Source: Citrobacter sp. R56 (GTDB taxonomy: Bacteria; Pseudomonadota; Gammaproteobacteria; Enterobacterales; Enterobacteriaceae). From it: a DNA stretch of 64,000 nt. Positions 1 through 8,234 of this stretch are shown here, one piece after another. The position numbers and the translations under genes are program-made. A model generated the notes under the pieces. That model saw only the letters and a program-made list of their open reading frames with translations. It was not told where the DNA came from and ran no database searches. Where the stretch lies: contig NZ_CP069159.1 in NCBI RefSeq assembly GCF_016811995.1, forward strand, positions 1,798,001 through 1,862,000. The letters run 5' to 3'. Each line of letters begins with the position of its first letter. The stretch's first letter is position 1.

Positions 1-85
1 ACGTACGTTGGGTGGACAAACTGGCGATACGCTGGGCGCGGCTATCGAACTTGGTGAGTTAATCTTCCTGCTGGCTCTGCTGTGA
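1..85 (+). CDS. cobS: Cobalamin synthase CobS, C-terminal end only
   Basis: The window opens inside this gene. The last 27 codons are readable and end at a TGA at 83-85. The ending [16 protein letters not shown] followed by a hydrophobic tail matches the C-terminus of E. coli CobS as I remember it. CobS is an inner-membrane enzyme that joins adenosylcobinamide-GDP and alpha-ribazole(-phosphate) in the last steps of vitamin B12 synthesis. cobT follows after 25 bases in the same direction, as in the cobUST operon. Confidence 0.9.
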   Translation, partial: RTLGGQTGDTLGAAIELGELIFLLALL

Positions 86-110
86 GTCAGCCAACACAAT
101 GAGAACCCTT

Positions 111-1175
111 ATGCAGACTTTATCCTCAGTACTCCGTGCGATCCCACCGATTGACGGTGATGCGATGTCGCGTGCGCAGCAACATATTGACGGTTTGCTC
201 AAGCCGCCAGGCAGTCTCGGTCGCCTGGAAGCGCTGGCTGTGCAACTGGCCGGAATGCCGGGTCTCAACGGCGTTCCTCACGTGGGTGAGAAAGCGATGT
301 TGGTGATGTGCGCGGATCACGGCGTATGGGATGAAGGGGTTGCTGTCTCGCCTAAAGTGGTGACTGCGGTTCAGGCTGCGAATATGCTGCGGGGAACGAC
401 CGGCGTCTGTGTGCTGGCCGCACAGGCGGGCGCAAAGGTACATGTGGTCGATGTCGGGATTGACTGTGAGCCGATCCCTGGCGTCGTAAACATGCGCGTG
501 GCGCGTGGCTGCGGCAATATCGCCACAGGGCCGGCAATGAGCCGCACGCAAACCGAAGAGTTACTGCTGGAAGTGATTCGGTATACCCAGGAACTGGCAC
601 AGAACGGCGTGACGTTGTTTGGTGTTGGGGAGTTGGGGATGGCGAATACCACCCCGGCTGCGGCAATCGTGAGCGTGCTGACCGGAAACGATGCTGAGGA
701 TGTAGTCGGGATTGGGGCCAATCTCCCGTTGTCTAAAGTGGGGAATAAAGTGGATGTGGTGCGTCGTGCCATTAGCGTGAATCAGCCTGACTCGCGTGAC
801 GGTATTGATGTGCTGGCCAAAGTGGGCGGATTTGATCTGGTTGGTATGGCTGGCGTGATGCTTGGCGCGGCGTCCTGCGGATTACCCGTACTGATGGATG
901 GTTTCCTCTCTTATTCTGCGGCGCTGGCGGCTTGTCGGATTGCTCCTGAGATTAAGCCGTATTTGATACCTTCCCATTTTTCGGCGGAGAAAGGGGCGCG
1001 GATTGCGCTGGCGCATCTGGAACTGGACCCGTATCTGAATATGGGGATGCGACTGGGTGAGGGCAGTGGCGCAGCCCTGGCCATGCCGATCGTTGAGGCG
1101 GCCTGTGCGATGTACAGCAATATGGGGCATCTGGCAGACAGCAATATCGAACTGCCGGACGGTAAAGAAGCGTAG
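111..1175 (+). CDS. cobT: Nicotinate-nucleotide--dimethylbenzimidazole phosphoribosyltransferase CobT
   Basis: CobT makes alpha-ribazole phosphate from nicotinate mononucleotide and dimethylbenzimidazole, supplying the lower ligand of cobalamin. The protein aligns along its length with E. coli CobT, including LKPPGSLG near the N-terminus, [24 protein letters not shown] and [11 protein letters not shown]. An in-frame ATG lies 12 bases upstream at 99, but the ATG at 111 gives the usual MQ-type N-terminus and about 354 residues, the family length. It is the last gene of the cob operon here and is followed by a strong terminator. Confidence 0.96.
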   Translation: MQTLSSVLRAIPPIDGDAMSRAQQHIDGLLKPPGSLGRLEALAVQLAGMPGLNGVPHVGEKAMLVMCADHGVWDEGVAVSPKVVTAVQAANMLRGTTGVCVLAAQAGAKVHVVDVGIDCEPIPGVVNMRVARGCGNIATGPAMSRTQTEELLLEVIRYTQELAQNGVTLFGVGELGMANTTPAAAIVSVLTGNDAEDVVGIGANLPLSKVGNKVDVVRRAISVNQPDSRDGIDVLAKVGGFDLVGMAGVMLGAASCGLPVLMDGFLSYSAALAACRIAPEIKPYLIPSHFSAEKGARIALAHLELDPYLNMGMRLGEGSGAALAMPIVEAACAMYSNMGHLADSNIELPDGKEA

Positions 1176-1186
1176 TCACTCCCTGC

Positions 1187-1217
1187 AACCCCCGCTTACA
1201 GGTGGGGGTTTCCTTTT
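1187..1217 (+). terminator. Rho-independent terminator of the cob operon
   Basis: An AACCCCC/GGGGGTT stem-loop starts 11 bases after the cobT stop and is followed by TCCTTTTT. It separates the cobalamin operon from ldtA. Confidence 0.85.
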
Positions 1218-1326
1218 TAAACCCGTTTATTGTTACACTCTTGCAAGTGAACAGTCCTTCGTTAACACCCATCGTATATCAAAAAGCTATAATTAACTGA
1301 CACCTGCCGCGACTGAGGAAAGGGAA

Positions 1327-2259
1327 ATGATGCCTCGTGTGAAATTGTTTTGCTCTCTGGTCATGCTATTGACCAGCCAGATCGCCATGGCGGTGACTTA
1401 CCCGCTACCGCCTGACGGAAGTCGCCTGGTGGGCGCCCCGCTGACGATAATAGTACCGGATAAAAATACCCAACCGCTGGAGACATTTGCAGCTCAGTAC
1501 GGTCTGGGATTGAGCAATATGCTGGAAGCGAACCCTGGAGTGGATGTCTATCTACCCAGGTCCGGGTCGACTCTCGTTATTCCGCAACAGCTCATTTTGC
1601 CCGCCACGGTCCGTGAGGGCATCGTGATTAACGTGGCGGAAATGCGTCTCTACTATTATCCGAGTGGGGGAAATACGGTTGAAATTCTGCCCATCGGCAT
1701 TGGTCAGGCAGGGCGAGAAACCCCGCGCAACTGGGTGACATCGGTACAGCGTAAACAGGAAGCGCCGACATGGAGTCCAACCCCCAATACCCGACGTGAG
1801 TATGCCCGGAGAGGGGAGAGTCTGCCCGCGTTCGTTCCTGCGGGACCGGATAACCCGATGGGGTTGTATGCCATTTATATCGGTAAGCTGTACGCCATCC
1901 ATGGCACGAACGCCAATTTTGGCATTGGCCTGCGTGTAAGTCAGGGCTGTATCCGCTTACGTAACGATGACATTAAGTATCTGTTCGACAACGTGCCGGT
2001 GGGTACGCGTGTGCAACTGATCGACCAGCCGGTGAAATACACCACAGAGCCGGACGGTAGCCGCTGGCTTGAAGTTCACGAGCCGCTGTCACGTAATCGC
2101 GCCGAATATGAATCTGACAGAAAAGTCCCGCTGCCGGTAACGCCTGCGCTACGCACCTTCATGACGAGCGGTGGCGTTGATGCCAGCCGGGTCAACCATG
2201 AACTGGAGCGTCGCTCCGGAATGCCGGTGAATATTAATGTCGGTTCCATCAATCAATAA
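1327..2259 (+). CDS. ldtA: L,D-transpeptidase LdtA (ErfK)
   Basis: A periplasmic enzyme of the YkuD family that attaches Braun lipoprotein to peptidoglycan meso-diaminopimelate. It has a signal peptide over about residues 1-22, a LysM-like segment around 40-87, and a YkuD domain with the catalytic signature HGTNANFG (His192) and SQGCIRL (Cys208). The length of 310 residues equals E. coli ErfK. Two adjacent ATG codons (1327 and 1330) are possible starts, and GAGGAAAGGGA just upstream serves either. Position next to cobT is conserved in E. coli. Confidence 0.95.
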   Translation: MMPRVKLFCSLVMLLTSQIAMAVTYPLPPDGSRLVGAPLTIIVPDKNTQPLETFAAQYGLGLSNMLEANPGVDVYLPRSGSTLVIPQQLILPATVREGIVINVAEMRLYYYPSGGNTVEILPIGIGQAGRETPRNWVTSVQRKQEAPTWSPTPNTRREYARRGESLPAFVPAGPDNPMGLYAIYIGKLYAIHGTNANFGIGLRVSQGCIRLRNDDIKYLFDNVPVGTRVQLIDQPVKYTTEPDGSRWLEVHEPLSRNRAEYESDRKVPLPVTPALRTFMTSGGVDASRVNHELERRSGMPVNINVGSINQ

Positions 2260-2296
2260 ATGATGCGCCTGAATAACGGCAGTAGCAGAAAAACAA

Positions 2297-2323
2297 ATTA
2301 CCGCCAGATGTTATGGCGGTAAT
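2297..2323 (-). terminator. Hairpin downstream of the PTS-type regulator
   Basis: ATTACCGCC and GGCGGTAAT form a perfect 9-bp stem with a 9-base loop. Read on the minus strand it is followed by TTGTTTTTC, so it can terminate transcription of the regulator gene that ends at 2415. On the plus strand there is no T-tract, although it could still stop ldtA readthrough weakly. Confidence 0.6.
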
Positions 2324-2414
2324 AAATCAGACACTAGCATTGCTTTTCAGAAATCCCCAGGCCCTGTTTTTTAGTGATTATGGTTGGCCTCTAAAATTTA
2401 ATCTGTCACGAGAA

Positions 2415-3968
2415 TTAAGTAAAATAATTCATATAGTTCCGCTTAAGAAGTTCATGGATCTCCTCTCTCGACTTTCCTTCAATAGCATCTAAAAAATCGT
2501 GAGTGGACAGTTTTCTATTGAGATTGCTGGAGAAACCATGAGCGATAAAAACCCGGATGTCGTTATCCTTGAGGTGATAATTTACCTTAATATGGTCAAC
2601 GTTCATCTCATTCAGCAACCATGAAATACGGTTTGAGAAGGTGACGACAATATCGGCATCTAAATCTTTTAGCCGTTCTTTTTCATGAATGTTAATCGAT
2701 TCTTTTACATCGATATCCAGATGAAATTTGAGATGGCTGATAAAAAAGTCAATCTTTTCTACAGCAGAGTTTGTTACTATGATAACTGTTTTTCTGTTTC
2801 TACCCGATAACTTGCTGCTGTTGATATGTTTTTTTATTATCAGGGTTATTGTCGATAGCTGATTTTTATCAAGATTAAGTTGGTATGCCGATTCTAAAAC
2901 CTGAATTGACTGCTGAACAATATGAAAAAGGTTGGGATAGTGTTTCTCCGTACTTGATAGATTGTTATCAAATAGGCTGTAACCAAGAATACTGCGCAAA
3001 ATGCATTTCTGAATATACTGATAAAGTTCATGCAGAAGCGCATCAGGGTAGATTATTGTAGTAATGATATTTTTACTCACGTCAGTAAAAAATGCTCTCA
3101 GAGTCGCGTACAGACGCAAATCGATGAGTGGCAGTTCCGTACTGTTTTGATCGAGTGAGTGGATAAAATAGTGCCTCAGTTGCTCTTCCGCACTGTATGC
3201 CTTGTGAGGACAAAGCGGCAGTAGTACGGGGATATCACAGGGAGTGACATGACTTTCAGGAGCACGGATCGCCTCTAGCAGCAGCCAGATATAGAGCAAT
3301 TTTTTGCCGGGGTAGGAGAGCGCCAGTTGCTCATCGCGGATAACAGCATGAAACCTGTCCACCACCTCAGGTAAGGCTTGCGATTGTTGACTAAAACGGG
3401 AAAACATCAACCTTTCATAGACATCGTTAGCGGCGCGCCCGACCAGGGATGCCTCGTGATTCAGTTCGCAAATGGATGCAAGGATCTCCATAATAAGAAT
3501 CCGCCAGGCTGTTTCATTACCCGTAATTCTTATCCCTTTACGACTGACAACTTCAGATTTCAAATCTCGTGCTGATAAATAATTTTCCAGTATTTTCAAA
3601 TCTTTCTTTTTCGTCGTTAAGCTAATGCCAATCTCTTCATAGAGTCGGGATGTGTTTACCGTCGTATAAAGAAATGCGTAAAAGAGAATAAGTTTAATCC
3701 TCTCTTCAACGGATGAGTTATAGTCTTTGACTTTAAGATTTGATAAAAATGCAAGCAAATCAGCATAAGTGAGATCGCAGACAAAAGAGTCTGCATGAAT
3801 GGTAATACGCTCTGTTTTAAGGTAATAATTAATGTTTGCGACGCTGCGTTTTAACGTGAGTAAGCTCTTTCCTGGAAAATGCTCAGGAATATCCGTAAAT
3901 GCCAACTGTCCTTTATCTTGCATAAAGCTAAGAAAAGCAATGTCATACTGGTTAATGCTAATAATCAC
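2415..3968 (-). CDS. PRD-type transcriptional regulator (BglG/MtlR/LicR family) of the PTS-lyase cluster
   Basis: About 517 residues. Two N-terminal helix-turn-helix segments (around residues 20-65 and 90-150, the second ending in the typical KGIRITGNE) are followed by a helical region in the position of PTS regulation domains and a C-terminal EIIB-like domain beginning at [10 protein letters not shown]. The layout is that of a DNA-binding PTS-controlled activator rather than an RNA antiterminator. It is divergent from the EIIBC gene, whose substrate probably sets its phosphorylation state. The start is odd. The open frame begins with GTG at 3968, but an 11-base perfect Shine-Dalgarno (AAGGAGGTGAT) overlaps that GTG, so an AUU start at 3962 is better spaced. 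The next ATG is at 3923. Diverged from named family members, so the specific effector is unknown. Confidence 0.8.
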   Translation of the reverse strand: MIISINQYDIAFLSFMQDKGQLAFTDIPEHFPGKSLLTLKRSVANINYYLKTERITIHADSFVCDLTYADLLAFLSNLKVKDYNSSVEERIKLILFYAFLYTTVNTSRLYEEIGISLTTKKKDLKILENYLSARDLKSEVVSRKGIRITGNETAWRILIMEILASICELNHEASLVGRAANDVYERLMFSRFSQQSQALPEVVDRFHAVIRDEQLALSYPGKKLLYIWLLLEAIRAPESHVTPCDIPVLLPLCPHKAYSAEEQLRHYFIHSLDQNSTELPLIDLRLYATLRAFFTDVSKNIITTIIYPDALLHELYQYIQKCILRSILGYSLFDNNLSSTEKHYPNLFHIVQQSIQVLESAYQLNLDKNQLSTITLIIKKHINSSKLSGRNRKTVIIVTNSAVEKIDFFISHLKFHLDIDVKESINIHEKERLKDLDADIVVTFSNRISWLLNEMNVDHIKVNYHLKDNDIRVFIAHGFSSNLNRKLSTHDFLDAIEGKSREEIHELLKRNYMNYFT

Positions 3969-4030
3969 CTCCTTTTTATGCGCACAATCTCAGTTGGTTT
4001 AACCTTCATGTCAATATGTAGAAATTGATA

Positions 4031-4046
4031 GTGAGATGATGCTCAC
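4031..4046. promoter_or_regulatory. Perfect inverted repeat, candidate operator between regulator and PTS gene
   Basis: GTGAGATGATGCTCAC has 5-bp arms with a 6-base spacer and lies in the 218-base divergent intergenic region. It resembles a CRP site, but the GTGA/TCAC halves are 8 rather than 6 bases apart. It is a candidate site for the neighbouring regulator. Confidence 0.4.
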
Positions 4047-4186
4047 ACATTCACTTTATCGTGTTTTCACGGAAACTTATTGTCGCAGCTTTATTACATC
4101 AAGTTACCTTGAATGTTGATGTGCCCGCAGATGACAATAGGGTCAAATAGTTAAAATTACTGATTAATTAAGACAGAGTATAGCCA

Positions 4187-5743
4187 ATGAAGATGGACAA
4201 ATTTAAAGACGGCATACAGCTATTTGGACGCTCACTATTATTGCCAATAGCGGTGATGGCACCGATTGGGATGATAATGGGTATCTGTGCTGCGCTGAGC
4301 CAGTCTTATATGATAAATAAGTTACCGTTCCTTGGTAACGATGTAATAAAAATGATACTGGAGAGTATGAGGGACATTACCGGGATCGTCTTTAACAATA
4401 TCCCGTTATTGTTTGCCATGGGGGTTGCCTATGGGCTTTCCAAAAATGAGAAGGGTATTGCAGTATTCTCTGCGGTATTGGCTTACCTGACGCTCACCAT
4501 CGTGATGAACGTCTGGCTAAAGGTGAATGGCGCGTTAGCCAAGGGCGACCTCTCTTCTGTAGGCCAGGGTCTGGTACTTGGCATACAAACGCTGAAGATT
4601 GAAGCGATGGGGGGGATTATTTCCGGGCTGGTGGCTGCAAAAGTGACCGACCGATTTTACCGGCTGCAGCTTCCTCTGGCTTTTGCTTTCTTCAGCGGTA
4701 AGAAGTCAGTCCCGATCATCACTTTCCTGTACATGATCCCTGTTGGGCTGCTGATTCCTTTCGTGTGGAGTGGGGTCACCACCGCGCTGACCAGCATCTC
4801 ATTCATTATGATGAACGACACGTTTGGCGTCGGTGTGTACTGGTTTATTCACCGTACTCTGATCCCTTTCGGCCTCCATCATGTGCTGGCCTCGGTGCTG
4901 CGCTTTACCGAAGCAGGCGGGACCTACTTGATTAATGGGGAAACTTATACCGGTATTCTCAATGCCACCAATAAGATCCTCTTTGAGCTTGGCCCTAACG
5001 ATCCGAGCTGGTCATTGATGCCTAAACTCACCGCTTACCTGGGCGCTGGTCAGATGCTCAATACGCTCTTCCGTGTTCCGGCTATTGGCCTGGCAATGTA
5101 TCACGCCTCGTTTAAGGCTAACCGTCCTATTGCTAAAGGGATGATCCTGACCATCGTGTTGACCGCCTTCCTCGGCAACGTGACGGAACCGCTGGAGTTT
5201 TCATTCCTGTTTATCGCGCCAGGTCTGTTCTTTATCTACACCGTGCTATGTGGGGTGATGGCCATCCCTCTGGCGTTCCTTGATGTTTCCATTGGCTATA
5301 TTCGTGGCACCATTTTTGACTTCGGCATCTTTGGACTGCTGTATGAAAACACCCACTGGGTCCAGCTCGTTATCCTGGGGGCGGTGAACTTTGTCGTCTT
5401 CTATGTGGTGTTCCGCTTTGCGATTGAAAAATTCAAAATCCAGACGCCGGGCCGTGAAGAAGAGATCAGAAACAATAACCTGTTGAAAGAAAAACGTTAT
5501 CCGGAAATTGCCACTCTGGTATTAGAAGGACTTGGCGGGAGTGACAATATTAAGAATGTTGATAACTGCGTAACTCGCTTACGTATCGATTTAAAAGACC
5601 AGGGTAAGGTACAGACTGATACGCTAAAAAATGCAGGATCCTCAGGAATATTTATTCCTAAAAATAACCATATCCACGTTGTTTTCGGTCCACACGTCGA
5701 GTTTGTAAAGAACGCGATTGTCGATAAGATTGCTGGCAAATGA
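4187..5743 (+). CDS. PTS system EIIBC component, glucose/glucoside family
   Basis: 518 residues. An EIIC membrane domain (about residues 1-420, roughly ten hydrophobic segments) carries the glucose-family signatures HHVLASVLRFTEAGG and GNVTEPLEFSFLFIAP. A C-terminal EIIB domain has the phosphorylation site NVDNCVTRLRID with Cys461. There is no EIIA domain and no EIIA gene nearby, so it probably takes phosphate from the cellular glucose EIIA (Crr), as MalX-type permeases do. It would import and phosphorylate a sugar or sugar conjugate at the inner membrane. The lyase gene begins 17 bases downstream, so the two are co-transcribed. The substrate cannot be read from the sequence. Confidence 0.88.
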   Translation: MKMDKFKDGIQLFGRSLLLPIAVMAPIGMIMGICAALSQSYMINKLPFLGNDVIKMILESMRDITGIVFNNIPLLFAMGVAYGLSKNEKGIAVFSAVLAYLTLTIVMNVWLKVNGALAKGDLSSVGQGLVLGIQTLKIEAMGGIISGLVAAKVTDRFYRLQLPLAFAFFSGKKSVPIITFLYMIPVGLLIPFVWSGVTTALTSISFIMMNDTFGVGVYWFIHRTLIPFGLHHVLASVLRFTEAGGTYLINGETYTGILNATNKILFELGPNDPSWSLMPKLTAYLGAGQMLNTLFRVPAIGLAMYHASFKANRPIAKGMILTIVLTAFLGNVTEPLEFSFLFIAPGLFFIYTVLCGVMAIPLAFLDVSIGYIRGTIFDFGIFGLLYENTHWVQLVILGAVNFVVFYVVFRFAIEKFKIQTPGREEEIRNNNLLKEKRYPEIATLVLEGLGGSDNIKNVDNCVTRLRIDLKDQGKVQTDTLKNAGSSGIFIPKNNHIHVVFGPHVEFVKNAIVDKIAGK

Positions 5744-5760
5744 TTAATAAGGAATAAATC

Positions 5761-7119
5761 GTGAGTGCTTTATACGATTCAAAAACAAAAACGATGGATG
5801 ATCGCGGGATCAGAGCGTTATTAACCGAAGAAGAAAAATTCCGCTCCTGGCTGGATATTGAAGCCGCGCTGGCAAAAGCTCAGAGTGAAATAGGAATAAT
5901 TCCGGCAGATGATGCCAAAAAAATCATCCAGTCGTGTCGTATTGAAAACATCGATATTAACACCGTTAATGAGTTGCAAAGAGAAATAGGGCATGGCTTT
6001 GTGCCCTTTCTCAAAATGCTGGTAAAAGCTTGTCCGGCGGATAGTGGAAAATTTGTTCACTATGGTGTTACCACACAAAATATTCAGCAGAGTGCGCAAC
6101 TGCTGGTAATGAAGAAGGTACACGTTAAATTCAAAACGGTTATTGAAGAGATTCTGCTTAATCTTGCAGAGATCGCCACCCGTGAAGCGAATACCGTCAT
6201 GCCAGGACGAACTCATGGCCGCCACGCTATTCCCATTACGTTTGGCTTTAAGGTTGCGGTATGGATCGATGAATTCCAGATGATGCTGGAACGCATGGAA
6301 CAATGCGAAAAAAGGGTATTTCGCATCATGATGGGGGGAGCCGTAGGCGCCTTCAACTCAAGTGGTGAAGCTGGGCGGCAGGTACAAACTCGCATGGCTG
6401 AACTGCTGGGTATGTCTGAGATGCGCGTTCCTTCTCGCAATATCGCCAACCATAAAGTTGAGTATGTTCAGGTGCTTTCATTGCTGGCCAGTTGCTGCCA
6501 CAAGATCGCCGAGGAAGTTTACAGTACGTCACTGGAAGAAATTGCTGAGCTGGGTGAAGGATTTACGACCGGAACGGTTGGCAGCAGCACGATGCCTCAT
6601 AAGGTCAATCCAAAGCTTGCTAAAGGCATTATCGCTAACGCACAGAAACTGTACTCACTTTCTTCTGTCATGCTCAACTCTTCAAGTCGTCCCTACGAAG
6701 CAGACAGCTCTTCTTATATGTTACTGGAATCATCGTTACATGAAGCGCTGGCGTTAATGACAGAAATTATTTTACGCGCGGAGGAGCTCACCCGAACGCT
6801 GCATGTTAACCGGGAGCAGATGTGCCGCAATGCTGGTATTAATAGCGGTCTGGATAATAGCGAATTCATAATGATGAAGCTTGCTGCCGTTCTGGGAAAA
6901 GATAAGGCCCATGAAAAAATGTATTCACTGGCAATGCAGTCAATACATGAAAAATCCAGTTTTTCTAAACTGCTGTGTGAAGACCCTCAAATTTCAGGTT
7001 TATTTACAACGGATGAGATTTTGACATTTCTGGAACCTAATAACTATACAGGGCTGTCATCAACAATCGCCGAAGAAGTCGCAAAGTCCGTCAAGGAAGA
7101 GTTAACCCCACGGGGTTAA
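5761..7119 (+). CDS. Lyase of the adenylosuccinate lyase/aspartase superfamily
   Basis: 452 residues starting with GTG, with AAGGA about 9 bases upstream. Superfamily signatures are all present: HYGVTTQN near residue 100, PGRTHGRHAIPITFG with His152, and the mobile-loop motif GSSTMPHKVNP (residues 274-284, catalytic Ser276). Family members reversibly eliminate fumarate, or a related acid, from N- or O-succinyl compounds. It is clearly not the housekeeping purB: PurB has an MPYKRNP-type loop and a different context, and here the gene is sandwiched between a PTS permease and an outer-membrane channel. I infer that it cleaves the imported, phosphorylated compound, for example an aspartyl- or malyl-sugar, releasing fumarate. 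The exact substrate is unknown. Confidence 0.85.
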   Translation: MSALYDSKTKTMDDRGIRALLTEEEKFRSWLDIEAALAKAQSEIGIIPADDAKKIIQSCRIENIDINTVNELQREIGHGFVPFLKMLVKACPADSGKFVHYGVTTQNIQQSAQLLVMKKVHVKFKTVIEEILLNLAEIATREANTVMPGRTHGRHAIPITFGFKVAVWIDEFQMMLERMEQCEKRVFRIMMGGAVGAFNSSGEAGRQVQTRMAELLGMSEMRVPSRNIANHKVEYVQVLSLLASCCHKIAEEVYSTSLEEIAELGEGFTTGTVGSSTMPHKVNPKLAKGIIANAQKLYSLSSVMLNSSSRPYEADSSSYMLLESSLHEALALMTEIILRAEELTRTLHVNREQMCRNAGINSGLDNSEFIMMKLAAVLGKDKAHEKMYSLAMQSIHEKSSFSKLLCEDPQISGLFTTDEILTFLEPNNYTGLSSTIAEEVAKSVKEELTPRG

Positions 7120-7157
7120 TCGCCATCTGATAATAACGACAAATTGTGAATATAAAG

Positions 7158-7177
7158 TATGGGCAGAAATGCCCATA
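7158..7177 (+). promoter_or_regulatory. Hairpin between lyase and porin genes
   Basis: TATGGGC and GCCCATA form a 7-bp stem with a 6-base loop, in the 93-base gap before the porin ATG. It has no proper T-tract, so it may protect or attenuate the transcript rather than end it. Confidence 0.4.
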
Positions 7178-7212
7178 CGACAGATTTCTTATGTTTAAAA
7201 TATGGAGTGTTT

Positions 7213-7917
7213 ATGAACAATTTTTTTAAATTGAGTACCCTGTCTATTATTATTCTCTCTTTTTCTGCTGGTGCGGTAACACTCGACTATCGGCATGAAT
7301 ATAAAGCCGACAGTAAAACTAATGCAGATCGCCTGAAACTGAGTCACACTACCAAGGATGGGTATTTTGCTAGTGTGGAAGGTAAACAGGCAGAAAGTAC
7401 AAAAGTAACGTCTGATGGATTTAAAGAAGGCAATGGTGGTTACAGTGGCAATGGCAGCGAGTGGGAATTTGGGCGTAATTTTAAAATAACGGATAAATTA
7501 ACCCTTGCTCCGGCTTTGAATCTGGATAATGGTGATACCTTTGTTGGCTATCGTGCGCAGATTAAAGCTATTTATAAAATTACTGATAGCTGGGTGACAA
7601 CATTTCGCTGGCGTCCGGGGATTCAGGTTGATGAAAAATCATCAGTGGATAACAAAAATTATAACCAGTTCAACTGGGAGTTTGGCTACGTCAGCGATAA
7701 ATTTACCGTAACGGGTGACTATGAATACCGCTTTACAAACTATGAGGACTACAAAGGGGATCATAATTACTGGTTGTATAATGTCGTCGCGACGTTACCG
7801 CTCAACAAAAACTGGACACCTTATACTGAAATAGGCGTGGTTCCTCGTTACAACACCAACCACGAAAAAGACGAAATGGAAATGCGCTACCGTCTTGGCA
7901 TTAAATACAACTTCTAA
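7213..7917 (+). CDS. Oligosaccharide-specific outer-membrane channel, KdgM family
   Basis: 234 residues starting at the ATG at 7213, which has GGAG 6 bases upstream. The frame is open back to 7159 but that part crosses a hairpin and lacks a ribosome site. A signal peptide (about residues 1-20) precedes VTLDYRHEYK, and the C-terminus ends in alternating residues with a final Phe, MRYRLGIKYNF, as in KdgM, NanC and OmpL, which are small 12-stranded barrels passing acidic or neutral oligosaccharides. It is the third gene of the PTS-lyase cluster and suggests that the substrate is too large or too acidic for the general porins. Confidence 0.87.
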   Translation: MNNFFKLSTLSIIILSFSAGAVTLDYRHEYKADSKTNADRLKLSHTTKDGYFASVEGKQAESTKVTSDGFKEGNGGYSGNGSEWEFGRNFKITDKLTLAPALNLDNGDTFVGYRAQIKAIYKITDSWVTTFRWRPGIQVDEKSSVDNKNYNQFNWEFGYVSDKFTVTGDYEYRFTNYEDYKGDHNYWLYNVVATLPLNKNWTPYTEIGVVPRYNTNHEKDEMEMRYRLGIKYNF

Positions 7918-7927
7918 ATTAGCCATT

Positions 7928-7954
7928 CACCCGACATCAGTATTTGGTCGGGTG
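7928..7954 (+). terminator. Stem-loop after the KdgM-type porin gene
   Basis: CACCCGAC and GTCGGGTG form a perfect 8-bp stem 11 bases after the porin stop. There is no T-tract, so it is a likely 3' end stabiliser or weak terminator of the PTS-lyase-porin transcript. Confidence 0.5.
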
Positions 7955-8025
7955 CGCAAACCTACCGTATCCGCCTACGCCGGGGATGAGGGTCATACTG
8001 GCGAATTAAGGCTGAATAAGAAAGC

Positions 8026-8053
8026 AAAAAGCCCGCTAAAAAGCGGGCTTTTC
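8026..8053 (-). terminator. Terminator of tRNA-Asn copy 1
   Basis: AAAAAGCCCGC and GCGGGCTTTT flank a short loop immediately 3' of the minus-strand tRNA-Asn. The T-rich ends on both strands make it bidirectional. The same sequence follows tRNA-Asn copies 2 and 3. Confidence 0.85.
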
Positions 8054-8059
8054 TAAATT

Positions 8060-8135
8060 TGGCTCCTCTGACTGGACTCGAACCAGTGACATACGGATTA
8101 ACAGTCCGCCGTTCTACCGACTGAACTACAGAGGA
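8060..8135 (-). tRNA. tRNA-Asn (GTT), copy 1
   Basis: A 76-base tRNA with a TCCTCTG/CAGAGGA acceptor stem, anticodon GTT in CTGTTAA (complement at 8100-8102), T-loop GGTTCGAGTCC and an encoded 3' CCA. It is identical to the other three tRNA-Asn genes in the window by eye. Corresponds to one of asnT/U/V/W of E. coli. Confidence 0.97.
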
Positions 8136-8153
8136 ATCGTGTGAACGGGGCGA

Positions 8154-8182
8154 ATATTAGCGACGCCCATCGTCATTGTCAA
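8154..8182 (-). promoter_or_regulatory. Promoter of tRNA-Asn copy 1
   Basis: On the minus strand TTGACA is separated by exactly 17 bases from TAATAT, about 18 bases before the tRNA 5' end. Confidence 0.8.
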
Positions 8183-8234
8183 AGCCTGAATGCACAAACT
8201 TGATCGTTTGCCGAAATTTTCCCCATTTCGCCGT

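Noticed and set aside
126..551. Long open frame antisense to cobT
   Set aside because: High-GC antisense shadow of a fully conserved gene, with no ribosome site or recognisable product. The same applies to many antisense frames in yeeO, amn, the fli genes, tssA/F/G and yedE.
4031..4046. CRP site before the PTS gene
   Set aside because: Half-sites are 8 bases apart instead of 6, so it is kept only as a generic inverted repeat.
5761..7119. Calling the lyase purB
   Set aside because: Loop motif MPHKVNP, GTG start and PTS/porin context differ from housekeeping PurB, which is next to hflD/mnmA in enterobacteria.
7159..7212. Upstream start for the KdgM-type porin
   Set aside because: The extension crosses a hairpin, lacks a ribosome site and would hide the signal peptide.
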